Positions 48,573-59,751 of a stretch of DNA of 64,000 bases are shown here, piece after piece. The notes below the pieces were generated by a model, which did not search any database, was not told the origin of the DNA, and worked only from the letters and a program-made list of their open reading frames with translations. The stretch is from Isoetes taiwanensis. Taxonomy: Eukaryota; Streptophyta; Lycopodiopsida; Isoetales; Isoetaceae. The stretch's first letter is position 1, and every line of letters starts with the position of its first letter. Both the position numbers and the translations under genes were made by a program. Location of the stretch: contig JAJEKV010000077.1 in assembly GCA_021234155.1 (NCBI GenBank), forward strand, positions 5,114,314 through 5,178,313, read 5' to 3'.

Positions 48573-49913
48573 ACCACAAGAAGGCGATGAGCGATGGACG
48601 ATGGGGGATGATGGGCGATGGAGGCGATGTGAAAACCAGTCTGAGGATCGGTCAAGGTCGCATTGGGATTTGCATCTCCTCACAGAATGTAGACGTAGCA
48701 TAGTCTTAGAACGGGATGTAAATGCGCAAATGGAAGGGTTAGGGGTGTATTTTTGAAAACTAACGGTCAAATTTCAGAGAATCGGGGAATAACCTAAGGA
48801 AGAAACGAAAGCCTTGGAGATGGAGATAGACGTGAGTCCTATAGTGAAGCGGCGAGGAAGGATGGTAACCACTCGACAGAAAGAGGAAGAAAGTGATCTG
48901 CGGATGTAGCGGGGGAGGTTCGAGGAGGTAATCACAGCCGAGCTGGATGGGATTCTGAGAGGAGGTCCTCAAAAAATTCAAAAAGAAGTATAATACTGAA
49001 TTCTGCGATTGTGTGAGGAGGTTAACTGAGATAGGAGCACCTGTGGACCAGGTAGAAAATGAGGATGATGCAATGGGGAAACAAGAACTCTTGGATTATC
49101 TGTACAAGCTCAAGAAGGAAGTGATTCGATGCATTGTCCTGGAGATACTCCTGAAGAAAACCCGATATTTGGGTAGGGAGCGAACTCAAACCCCACTTTC
49201 TACTAACTATCATCTTTACCGAGGAAGCAAAGGAGGCATGAGTTCTTGATTCTGGATAAGACCGCGATTTTGGCCAAGAAATTGAATGAGATAGTTAGCT
49301 ATGTTCGGTAATAAAACTGGACTACAATCGGCGATTAATACATAGAAGAGAATGAAGGAGAAGATCGATAATGAGGCGAACCACATGCCAAATTCACACC
49401 TTTGAAAAGTTCTTGGAATCTGTAATATTTCTATGTATGTACTCTTTGCATAAGTCTAACTTAAAACTTTGCGGTATTGAATAATGTGACCATTTTGAGC
49501 GGGGTGTCTTAATGTTTAAATCTTAGTATTTGCAATTTTTACGGGGTTAAATTTCTCTCGCCTATGCAACCAAATATCTGACATCCGGTAATTCTACTTT
49601 GAGGAGATTTAAAGATGCAGTTGAGCATAATTTAAAGGGAGGCCTAGATTAAATGGAGCTCAGAGATGATGGGATGAAGAACGAGGCAAGGATAACTCAG
49701 CGAGTTAGGACCGAATGAGGTCTGCGGCGCCGATCTGAATTTGCAATAGCTAGGGTTCAAGTAAAGAGATCATCAGGATGTATGAGGATCTCGGCATTTA
49801 AGAGGGGTATACAAAGGCGAGGCGGGAGGCTGGGGTAGACAACCTAAAGCAAACCGGAAAAGGGATCAACAAAGGAGGACAAGTGGTAGCGCCATAGGCT
49901 TTGGAAGAGAGGT
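48573..49913 (+). other. Possible coding remnant between two elements
   Basis: Plus-strand sequence from about 48790 to 49330 reads like a charged, coiled-coil-prone protein across shifting frames: KALEMEIDVSPIVKRRGRMV, RGRFEEVITAELDGIL, QELLDYLYKLKKEVIRCIVL and LDKTAILAKKLNEIVSYV. The family is unrecognised. It could be a gag-like piece, but no zinc knuckle is seen. A G-rich GATGG-repeated patch lies at about 48585-48640. Confidence 0.3.
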
Positions 49914-51535
49914 TGTGGCGTTCCACATACTTATCACATATTTAAGTATAAATACATGACCGTCACTATGAATAATTAATGGCATTAATTATTCATAAGC
50001 TAAGGTTAGCTATGTTAATAATTAAATTATAAAGGTGGAAACCTAACCCAAAACCCTAATTCAATTTATGGCTTATCCTAATATTAAAAGGGCTAAAATA
50101 CCAAATTAGTTAATTAATGACATGCCACCTGCCCCAAATCGATTGGGCAAGGCGGGGTTTCCATTTTGGACACCCAAATTGGGAGGCTTTGTGCCCCAAT
50201 TGAATGAGAACAATTGGAGATGGAGGAGGAGGCCCAAGCTGTTCTTTGGCGCCCAAGTTGTTCTTGAGCCCAATTTGTTGGTGAGCCCAAGTTGTTCTTT
50301 GAACACCCAAGTTCTTTGAAAGATGGATGAAAAGCCCATGATAGCGGATCTAGCGAAACTTCGGGTTAGTGGGTAGTCTAATTTGAGCTTCTAGGATAGC
50401 ATCTCAGTTAGTCTTCTCGGCTACTTGTGTTAGGATTAACCCTTCTTTGATATTTGGGATGATATTTCGATTATGGAATATGCTTGGTTATAGATGGATG
50501 GATGAATCTATGATAGTATCTCTGTTAGCCTTAAAGTAAAGCGAGGGGATTAAAGGGGGTAGAGACCTCAGAGCCCATGTATTGTAGTATGCTCCTAGAT
50601 AGAATACGTATTATTCCCATTAGTTGCGGCTGTGCACAAGAGACCAGGCAAGTCGTGGATGCTATGGAATTGCTTAGCACCCGGATAAAGGGGCCTTGAT
50701 GGTGGTGAAGTGGGGTGGGGTCTTGCCACGAACATAAAAGGCTCACGAGACTCCTGATTGGGCTAGGCGATGGCGAGTCGCGTAGGGGCGGGTATGGAGT
50801 ACGACCTCCACGGGTGCGAGGAGGTGTGACCAGGTATGGGGCACCTGTTCTTTAGTAGATTTAGGGTGAGTAAGTTGGATGCGGATGCGGGGTGGCCCTG
50901 ATCGGTACGTATTCTCTAGCTCACCCATGGAACTCTTGTGATCTGGAAGGGCCACTTCCACGACTGCCTCATCGGACGGGGCTTCATGAACCACAGGTAG
51001 GCTCGAAGGGTGATACCTTGAGTCTGCGTCTCAGGAAGGCTATAGTGGCGCCATAGCATGATTGGACTCATCGCACCCAAAGTGTGCACGGGGAGGCGGA
51101 TGGAGTGGACAACCCTAGCCGATGTTCTATGCCAATAGCGCCATGTCAAGATTGATCTAGCGATCTCTTGAGACCCTGGCCGTCGGTCGATCCTCCCCTT
51201 TGATGCAGTAGGGGGTAGAACCATGGGTTTGGGTGTTTTCCCTAGTATTAAATGCATATTCTTTGTTGTTGTCACTTGGATGGATGTGCCACCCCGTGTG
51301 GTGGTATTTTATGATATGATTATCTTTGTGTGCTAACCTTGTATTCCTTCCAGCGACATAGGAACCCCATTGGCGTGGGCGAATGACCCCTCTATGTCCT
51401 TCACTCGAGCATCTTTCTATAGATGGCCGGGGAGTTAGGCGGAGAGCCCTGCTTTAAATGTGAGTTGGTTGCCATGGGAGGAAAGTCCCGATATGTATCG
51501 TCAGAAGTGTAATTATATGTTAGGGGGCGTCCGCA
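49914..51535 (+). repeat. 5' LTR of the long element
   Basis: Begins TGTGGCGTTCCACATACTTA and ends ...GGGGGCGTCCGCA just before the primer site, about 1.6 kb with TG...CA ends. The start is fixed by comparison with 57364; the end is fixed only by the primer site. Confidence 0.75.
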
Positions 51536-51536
51536 T

Positions 51537-51551
51537 TGGTATCGAGCCATG
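51537..51551 (+). other. Primer-binding site (tRNA-iMet, one gap)
   Basis: TGGTATCGAGCCATG differs from the consensus TGGTATCAGAGCCATG by one missing base. Orientation (plus) agrees with the LTR pair and polypurine tract. Confidence 0.75.
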
Positions 51552-54500
51552 ATTTTGGTTGGCCAGGAATCATAGCCCAGACAAATCTTTAACCCGATTA
51601 GTTCGGTAGTTGAGTGGGAGTTTAAGCTAGTTGGACTGCTTAACTTTTTGGTGATTTAGTTTTGTGCTAGGTAGATGTAATAAATTGTGAGTTTTAGGAA
51701 GTTTAGAGGCGATTTTGGAGGGAAAAAGTTGTATTTGGAGGACCCAAGTTTAGGCAGGCCATAACTTTTGTAGGTAGCTTCGGATAAGCGAAAATGGTTC
51801 CAATGGATCGGGCACCTCCCAAATACCCTAGGATGCAGGTTTTAGAATTGAAATTGCAACACCAAAGCGAAAAGTCAAAGAATTTCTTGTCGGATAGGGT
51901 GTTTGTTTGAAAAGTTATTAGCGTATAATGCCGCTTGGCCCCATCTCGGTCCGCCCGTATAAAAATACGCATCCATTTTTATTTTATTTTATTTTTTAAA
52001 GTTTTTCCCTTTTCCACCCGCTTTTTGAGCGTGACATCCACTTCCAACCCAACACTCTTTCCATCTTGCCAGCTATCTTTATGTAGAATATTATGTTCTA
52101 ATACTTTGTTATACATATTTAATATTCTGTTTTGTCGAGTTAGCGGAGTTCTTTTAAGAAAAAGGCACATGGTGGGATTGAACCCACGACCTTATGCTTT
52201 TTAAGCCAACACCTTTACCAATAAGCCAACTTCTTTCTTGAAGTGATGTAATGCTTTTCTAATATTTATAGTGCATCTATTCCATATCTAAATTAGAGGC
52301 ATGCCTTTTGGTAAACCCGTTGTGGAGGCAACAACTCCAGGAGCAAAACCTTTTAGCCACAAGCTGCGCCGAACAAGCTCTTTCGCCATAGCGGCCGAAG
52401 CTCTTCGCCATAGCGCCCGAATAAGCAGTCTTGCCATAGCCGCGAGTCGATCTCTCATCATCCGACCTCCGCTGGACGGTCCTGCACTATTCGTTTTCTT
52501 CGCCAAGCGCCTTTCAACACTTACATCCGACATGGCCAAGTTGATGTTAATCCGTCGCGTGGCGAGCGGACCCGCGATTCAAGGAAGGAGACCAAATTCC
52601 TCATTGCCCATGCGGCGGATGCTTTCGTCGTGGAACTTAAATAGCAGTGGGGGCGCGGCCAATATCTTATCCCGCATACCTAGGATGCAATCTTGTCCTT
52701 TTATTCTTGCCCCCATTCATTACGATGAGGAAATGCTTTCTCCCGTATTCAATGGATATAATAACCCATCTCTCTACTATTGGTGGTAGCTTTGTTTTTC
52801 TAATGTAAACCATTCTAGTCTAGAAATTCTTATCCTTAATTTTCAATTAGCTAGATGCTTCTTCCATGTATCACTTTGAACTGCCACATGACTCTACCTC
52901 TTTGTTATCTCGACTTGCGGTGAAATCTTCACTTTCGTTACAATTCTACACAGGATATTCTACCCTCTTTGGAATTCCTTTTAGTCGATCACTTAGAATT
53001 GTTCTAGTATATTAATCTAATGCAAACCAACCATTGTTGTCGATCAACTCTCCTTAGAATATCAGGCGTGGTCAGGGCAAAGTATTTCAACCATTATTTT
53101 AATGCCTAAAAGCGTCTTTAAGTTCCATAAAATGAACTTCACGTATTCCAAGGGATTATGTCAATATCCCAAAGGGCGGCACCACCCACCGGACCCCTCA
53201 AATTAGGCCTCCTCTATTGGAGATCTTGTGTGTTCAAGTCTCGGTCCGTCATATGTCCCCATGGATCGCCAATATGGCATGGCGTATAAATGCTATCTAC
53301 CTTAAGCTTTATTCTATTGGCCATTGACATTTTATTTCAAGTGCCAACTACCACATCATACCCTAGCATGCAGCGGATTGGCCGGTCTTTTTGCACATTC
53401 AAAGCGTATCTCGGACCCTTCATAAGTAACTTTAGGATCGCTCGTCTTTCTCTCCTTGTGTAAGCCACCTAGATTACCTCCTGTTTATCATTGTATGTGT
53501 ACATGGTATGTACATAATAAACATATCTCCACATCCCACAATGCTAGAGCTACGCTCTAACTTAGCTAAACTATAGCGAGTGGTAGTTGTAGTTCTTTCA
53601 AACAAACCCATTCACTATGTACCTTTATGATGTGGCCATACCTATTTCCCAAATGGATAGGGGCCGACTTTATGTTGGACTTGTAAATCTTGCCTATAAT
53701 TTGATAGGGTCTCTACTTATTTCAACCATTCCTTTAGTGCACGATGGTACTTTAACCCGATACATAACCTATGATTTCCCCACAAGATTATGCCATAATT
53801 TCAAGGGCTATTACCTCACATCTTTGAGCTTTTCTAAAGGCTTCTTTCACTAAGGATCCTTTGTGTCCTCCATATTACCCATGATTAGTCACAATTAACC
53901 TATTTTTCTTAACTTATCATGTGGACTCGGTTTTTAATCGGTTTCAAATGTTCTCATCCTTGCCTCCCCTTATAATGAAAGCGGAGGCACTACAACCTCT
54001 TAGATCTCTTAATAGGAAAACCCAATGTCTCAATCTTAGTTAATAACCACCATATGATTATCCGATTCCTTACCCTCTTAAGAGTTTCAAAGTCATAATC
54101 TCTGAATTCGATGCCTCAAGGCAGCGGATTCTCCACCTTCTACCGGTACCTACAATTGTTCCCCGTGTAGGGTAACTCTTAGGATATATGGACTCCTGGT
54201 CTATATAATTTCACTCCTTGTAATCTATACACCTCGTCTTGATTTTTATCGGGACTTGGAATTGTTATGTATTGCCCTCTTCTCGGTTAGCCCTAAAGGT
54301 ATAATCGCCAAAGTCGTCGTACTCCTTCTTTTCTTCCATCGGGGGGCGATATTTTTATACATCTTTTTTATTCCCAAAACCAAATAAATGCTCTCGACAT
54401 AACAATGAAGTAATTCATTGGTATCTAGAACCATTAAGTAGCTAAGCTCTCATTATCGGTTCTTCAATACCGTTCAACCATCCTCGACATGTTCTTGAAT

Positions 54501-55929
54501 GTGACATCACGTATATGCTAGACTTACTCTAGCTATTTTCCTTGACATAAGCTCTTCTCATCTCCCTTAGTATGATGTATCTAAGATAGTCAACTCAACC
54601 ATTGAGATAAGCTGGGAATGCTTACATCTGGTAAAGCATACCTAACCCAATATCTTAGTATATAACCATATCATTCGGCTCATTCTTGAAACCTTGTCAA
54701 GTAATATTTCACTCACCTTATGCGAATATTCTACTATCTTTTAATATGATATACATCTGAATATCAATCGACATCCTCGATATGCTCACCACTATAGTAT
54801 TTGCTACTATAAGATCCTTCCTACATCCAAAACCACTACGTTGTTATTATATGATGTAGTAACATGTGTGCACCAACCCTAAGTCAAGACTCATATCTAA
54901 CTCGTTGACATAGCCATCTAGCTATGTTCATACTTGCGTAACTTATTTCCTCAACTTCGGTTATACGGTACCATAGACATGTTGTGTTTCTAGACTCTCT
55001 AGCCTTAGTTTTGCCCAGGTCCTCAAGCTCAGTCACGACCTCCCACGAGGGGGCAAATGCCACCCTAAGTTCCTAGTAGACATGTTGATGTCTAGTGTAA
55101 GAACTCTTATCTTCATTACTTCCGTATTCATATGGAATGTGAACTAAAAGTTCTAGTATATATCTTATCTTCTTTTAGTTATGTTTTACTATTACATGGT
55201 CCTAGTACAGATATACCAACATGGGGCTCCTCCTCGGGATACACACACGCTACGGAGTCTACAACACATTCTCCTTGGTGAGATGTTCCTACGGCACCTA
55301 CCTTGTTCATACTCCAGACTTTGGTCTATTCAAAGTGTCCCTCCAAATTCTATATTTTCAAAACGTTGTTTACAACAACGCCCAAACTCCTCTTGTCTCA
55401 CACTTGTCATGTGGGTTACGATCAACATACCTTGCGGCTTTTTTCGATGGTTGCGTTTGTTTCCTACCAATTGTCATCTTCTCTTGACCTTATGTGGAAA
55501 CTTCGTTCCACACTATTCTCTAATCGTTATCTGACATCTCGATGCTCCCCAGGACATAACATGTGTCCATTTCCTTAATTTATACCATGCATAATGGTCA
55601 TGCATTTGACCTAAGCATACCCACAAGACTCGTGGTCTTCTTAGGCGTCTATAATCTTGCGTCTTTATTTCCCTCGGGGAACATCAATCTCTTTACCAAA
55701 CACAATATATGTGTAATTTTATACTCAGTAGTTTATGGATCCGCATCCTCATGCAACATTATTCTCTACCTTTCATGAATCATACCTCCATTCAAGTGGC
55801 AATAGCTATAAAAGCGTTGGCCCCACATTCTATGCTGCACCATCATGGTCAGACCCTACACTTCTAAAGTGGTTTCCCTCTCGAGGGTGGGTACTCATAA
55901 TCCGGTTTCCACCTTAGTATAGTACCTCT
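51552..55929 (+). other. Element interior, no domain recognised
   Basis: About 4.4 kb, pyrimidine-rich from 52800 onward. The longest open frame (52301-52789, 162 codons, Ala/Arg/Ser-rich) lies where gag would be expected, but it has no zinc knuckle or known motif. The opposite strand is open over part of it too. Confidence 0.35.
52163..52233 (-). repeat. tRNA-like sequence (SINE head or tRNA relic)
   Basis: On the minus strand, TTGGCTTATTGGTAAAGG (box A-like) is followed by GGTCGTGGGTTCAATCCCAC with a perfect T-stem (GTGGG/CCCAC) and box B. The length is about 71 nt. The acceptor stem does not pair well, so a functional tRNA is unlikely. Confidence 0.6.
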
Positions 55930-56611
55930 CTAGCGTGGTATATGGTAGATAATCATAAACCACTTCTTCCTCGGATATATGGTGCTATATCGGTCTCCTC
56001 CTTCGTTGGTGGCAATATATATGCCGCATAATAAATCAATCCTCGTAATTATTAAGTCCGATTTCAATCGGATACCAAGCATCGTCATACCAACTCTCGG
56101 TATCCATCCAAAATAGGGATACCTTAACACTCCTTATTCCCAACATTGACACTTCTACTTCAAGTAAGAGCCCAAGACACCTTTCGATCATCACCATATC
56201 GCGAGTTTCGGGCCGGACCGGGGCGTGGTTTTGATGCTTCGTAGGGGGCCGGGCTGCCCATACGTGATCTGGGACAATTGCATAACCATAACAACTTTGC
56301 GGATAGTGACGAGGCGATGCCAATTCGTCGAATGTATATGTCGGTTGTACCACTGTAAATATAAAAGTGTACGTATGTGTGATAAATTCTGAAAATAGCA
56401 ATAAAATAAATAAGTAATTCAAATGTAAGAATATCGGGACGTCTGGTAAATGTATAAACATAACCAATGAATTAACATGTGTCCTCATGTATTTGTAATC
56501 TATGCTAAAAGATAGAGAGTGTGTGTGTGGAAGCATTAAAGATAATCGAGAAAGGAGCAAGCTATTTAAACACATATAATAGAAGGAGATAAGTATGTAT
56601 GTCTTACACAA
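55930..56611 (-). other. 191-codon open frame with exon-like C-terminal half
   Basis: The frame 56036-56611 has a hydrophobic, low-complexity N-terminal half. At about 56354 a TTTACAG resembles a splice acceptor, after which composition changes (QPTYTFDELASPRHYPQS, then VSLFWMDTESWYDDAWYPIE). Only that second half looks coding. The family is unrecognised, and it lies antisense inside the LTR element. Confidence 0.3.
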
Positions 56612-57350
56612 ACCGAGGGGATATGAGACTTAGATTAGGTTATAACAAGGTTATGAATAATAAATCATGAAGAAGCGTCTGTCATGCGTACTTAATATTA
56701 AAGTATATAGGTAAAACTGTCCGATATAGTACAATATATAATTGTATTAAAGGATAGGTATAACTGCACTGAGGATAGGAACATAAGAGTTGTTAAAATT
56801 GTAACCAAATAGGAAAACAAAATTTAGATGCAAAATTACATTAAACACATGAAAATAAAATCACTTGCAAAGTGAAGGGAGAATATAATAGATATATACG
56901 AAGTTAATATGATTAGAATGACTTTCTACTAAGCGGTCGAGGTTAATAACTCTGTATTATAATATAACAACAAATAGAAGTTCTTTATATCTATACCTGT
57001 CTTTAATATATAATCAGTTACCTATATGTATAGAAAGAATGATTTCTAAAATAGATAGACTGTCAACTCGTCACCACGAATGAAACAGTGAGACTTTCAC
57101 AAACCTTATTTGTTCACTTTTGGCGGTTCTAAGCGATGATCATGTATGATCTATACCTCTACCTCTTATATTCGAGTTATAAATTGCACATTACAAGTCA
57201 TTTCAAACTTAATCACTTTGAACATGACAGCGTGTGTGTGCGACTTATAATCTCACGCTATCTCTTTAAGGAGGGAGACTTCCTTCCAATGTATGATGTG
57301 TTGCCACTGCAACAAGAGTAGTCTTGATCTTTGAGGACAACATCATTTTT

Positions 57351-57363
57351 AAGGTGGGGAGAA
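57351..57363 (+). other. Polypurine tract
   Basis: AAGGTGGGGAGAA lies directly before the right LTR start, the usual plus-strand primer position for Ty3/gypsy elements. Confidence 0.8.
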
Positions 57364-57447
57364 TGTGGCGTTCCACATATTTATCGCATATTTAAGTATA
57401 AATATATGACCGTCACTATGAATAATTAATGGCACATTAATTATTCA
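57364..57447 (+). repeat. 3' LTR, first 84 bp only
   Basis: Matches 49914-49995 with about four substitutions and one 2 bp indel, then stops abruptly after TTATTCA. The continuation of the 5' LTR (TAAGCTAAGGTTAGC) is not found again in the window. Confidence 0.85.
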
Positions 57448-57500
57448 CACTACCAATGCGGGTCAAACTTAAAAACAGCGTTAAAGAAAAACCCATGTTG
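57448..57500 (+). mobile_element. Candidate CACTA-type transposon end
   Basis: The sequence that interrupts the 3' LTR starts CACTACCAATGCGGGTCAAA. CACTA (En/Spm) transposons begin with CACTA and often carry subterminal tandem repeats, and here a tandem array follows at once. No matching TAGTG end or 3 bp duplication was found in the window, so this remains a candidate. Confidence 0.35.
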
Positions 57501-57519
57501 TTGTTCAAAAACTCTACAT

Positions 57520-58480
57520 GTGGTTATGTGGAGGTGTAGTTTCTTAAAAAGGCGGTGTAGGTTTTTTTTTTAAGGAGCTATAGCTTTTTTTTGAAGGTGT
57601 GGTTTTTTAGGTGTGGTTTCATTTTTCTTGAAAGTGTAGTTTTTTTTTTTTTTTTTTAAGATGAGTTGTTTTTTAAGAGGATGTTGTTTTTCTGAGGGTG
57701 TGGTTTATAATAAGGTGTTGTTTTTAAGTATCTATTTTTTTTAAGGAAATATGTTTTTTTAAGGTGTGGTTTATAAGTAGGTGTAGTTTTTTAAGTAGTT
57801 GTTTTCTAAGGAAGTATAGTTTTGAAAGTGGTATGATTTTTTAAGTCTAAGTGTTATTTTTTGAGGTGTGGTTTATAAGTGAGTGTAGTTTTTTTAATTT
57901 GTTTTGGAAAGAAGTATGGGGTTTTGAGGTGTGGTTTATAAGTGGGTGTAGTTCTTAAGTGTTACATTTTTATGGAGTATGGTTTTGAAGTGGTGTGATT
58001 TTTTTTAAGTTGAGGTGTTTTTTTGGGGTGTGGTTTATAAGTGAGTGTAGTTTTAAGTATTTGTTTTTTGAAAGAAGTATGGTTTTGAGGTGTGGTTTAT
58101 AAGTGGGTGTAGTTTTAAGTGGTTGTTTTAATAAAGTATGGTTTTTTTAAAGTGGTGTAGTTTGTAACTAGTGCAGTTTTTAAGAAGCTATTTTTTAAGG
58201 AAGTATGGTTTTTTTGAGGTATGGTTTATATAATTAGGTGTAATTTTTAAGTAGTTGTTTTTTAATAGAGTATAGTTTTTTAAGGTGTGGTTCATAAGTA
58301 GGTGTAGTTTTTAAGTGGTTGTTTTTTAAGGAAGTATAGTTTTTTGTGTGGTTTATAATTACGCGTAGTTTTTAAACACTTATTTCTTAAGGAAGTATGG
58401 TTTTTTCAGGTGTGTTTTATAACTACGTGTAGTTTCTAAGTAGATGTTTTTTTTTAAGGAAGTATGGTTGTTTGAGGCCT
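57520..58480. repeat. Minisatellite, ~62 bp unit, about 10 copies
   Basis: The unit contains GTGTGGTTTATAAGTGxGTG, then TAGTTTTTAAGT, then GGTTGTTTTTTAAGGAAGTA, then TGGTTTTTTGAG. GTGTGGTTTATAA-like starts fall near 57700, 57765, 57868, 57930, 58027, 58090, 58210, 58285, 58348 and 58410. T-run length varies between units. Confidence 0.9.
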
Positions 58481-58482
58481 TA

Positions 58483-58696
58483 ACAATGCCAAGGTAGATC
58501 AAAGATGCCACGTGGGCTCCAACATGCCACCTAGGCTTCAACATGCTACCTAGGCTCCAACATGCCAAGGTGGCTCAAACATGCCCCGTGGGCTCCAACA
58601 TGTCACCTAGGCTCCAACATGCGAAGGTGGCTCAAATATGCCACCTAGGCTCCGAAATGCCGTGCAGGCTCCAATGTGCCACCTAGGGTCCAACAT
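58483..58696. repeat. ~19-22 bp minisatellite (ATGCCACCTAGGCTCCAAC)
   Basis: About ten units of the type CCAACATGCCACCTAGGCT, alternating with CATGCCAAGGTGGCTCAAA. A faint echo (ACATGCCACATAGGCTTAAA) occurs near 62735. Confidence 0.92.
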
Positions 58697-58723
58697 TCTC
58701 TCTCTCTCTCTCTCTCTCTCTCC

Positions 58724-58776
<53 letters not shown>

Positions 58777-58862
58777 CAACGTGTAGTGTGGTGTGTCTCC
58801 ATCTCAGGTTGGATCTCTCCGTTAAAACTACTATCTCCTATCTCTCCCTCTCTCCCCTCTCC

Positions 58863-58905
<43 letters not shown>

Positions 58906-58931
58906 CATGTCTCTCTCGATTGAGTGCAGCT

Positions 58932-58980
<49 letters not shown>
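58697..58980. repeat. Compound (CT)n microsatellite
   Basis: Three CT tracts (about 58697-58775, 58834-58908 and 58932-58979) are separated by short unique spacers. Ser/Leu and Arg/Glu open frames here are by-products of the repeat. Confidence 0.95.
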
Positions 58981-59751
58981 CATGTCTCTCTCTGATTGGG
59001 TCTGATAGAAGCATTGGCGCCTTCCCGAAGTCAAACAAGGCCAGGACTTTCTGGCAGACTGCGTCACTAGAGGATAGGCGGACCACATGAGGCCGGACCC
59101 GGAAAGGTTGTCGAGGTAGCCTTTCCTGGCAGTGCTCCTCGGGGAGGCTGTATGCTAATGGCCCCCCTCCCAGAGCTCTGTTTTCCTATCCGTCTGTTGA
59201 ATCCTCCTTCCAAGGACCAAGCTTTGAGCAGGTTAAAAAAAATATAGGTCTGGGAGAACTTATTAAACCACGAAGCGTCCTGCAGGCGACCATGTAGAAA
59301 CCCAAGTGTTTTGTCATTCAGGCAGTACAAAGTTCTGAATGGAGATTCGACTTCGCCATATCATCCGAAATGGCAAAATTACCCTAGGAACCAAGTTACA
59401 TGATCATTTTTTGCAACGAAAGACACACGACGCGCGACATGGCATTATTCTACTTTGCCTCCTAGGCCGTGACTCTGAGCGTGTTGGTCACGAGCTACTT
59501 TGGCGCTTCTTGGGAAGGGGTGGTCTTCGCCCATGAAACTTGGTCTCTAGGTGTCGATGTTTTGAGTCCATTGGCAAAGTCAGTTCACAGTTCTGAAGTG
59601 AGAGAGTTGCCCGTCCGTGACCAGGGTCCTTTGGGAGACGACCTTAGGGGTGAACTGCTTCAGGAAGGTTTTAAGGGTCTATCTTCTGGCATCAACACCT
59701 CCCTCCACATGATGACATTGTGGGAAGATCCTAGTCGAATCGACTAGGATA
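58981..59751. other. Unique sequence, no gene recognised
   Basis: Slightly higher GC than its surroundings. Open frames at 59067-59330 (minus) and 59469-59747 (plus) have no known motif. Confidence 0.35.

Larger units (their letters stand above)
49914..57447 (+). mobile_element. Long LTR element, no gag-pol recognised (LARD-like)
   Basis: Both ends carry the same LTR start: TGTGGCGTTCCACATAxTTA at 49914 and at 57364, about 84 bp nearly identical. After the left LTR, a degraded tRNA-iMet primer site begins at 51537. Before the right LTR lies a purine tract AAGGTGGGGAGAA (57351-57363), preceded by FEDNIIFKVG-like coding that resembles the C-terminus of Ty3/gypsy polyproteins. The 5.8 kb interior shows no RT, integrase or protease motif I can recognise, so the element looks non-autonomous or very decayed. 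The right LTR breaks off at 57447. Confidence 0.8.

Noticed and set aside
52301-52789. 162-codon frame at the expected gag position of the long LTR element
   Set aside because: No zinc knuckle or gag-like motif; composition is Ala/Arg/Ser-rich, and the opposite strand is open over part of it.
58638-59090. 150-codon Ser/Leu open frame and 82-85 codon Arg/Glu frames on the other strand
   Set aside because: These are produced by the CT microsatellite, which lacks stops in several frames.
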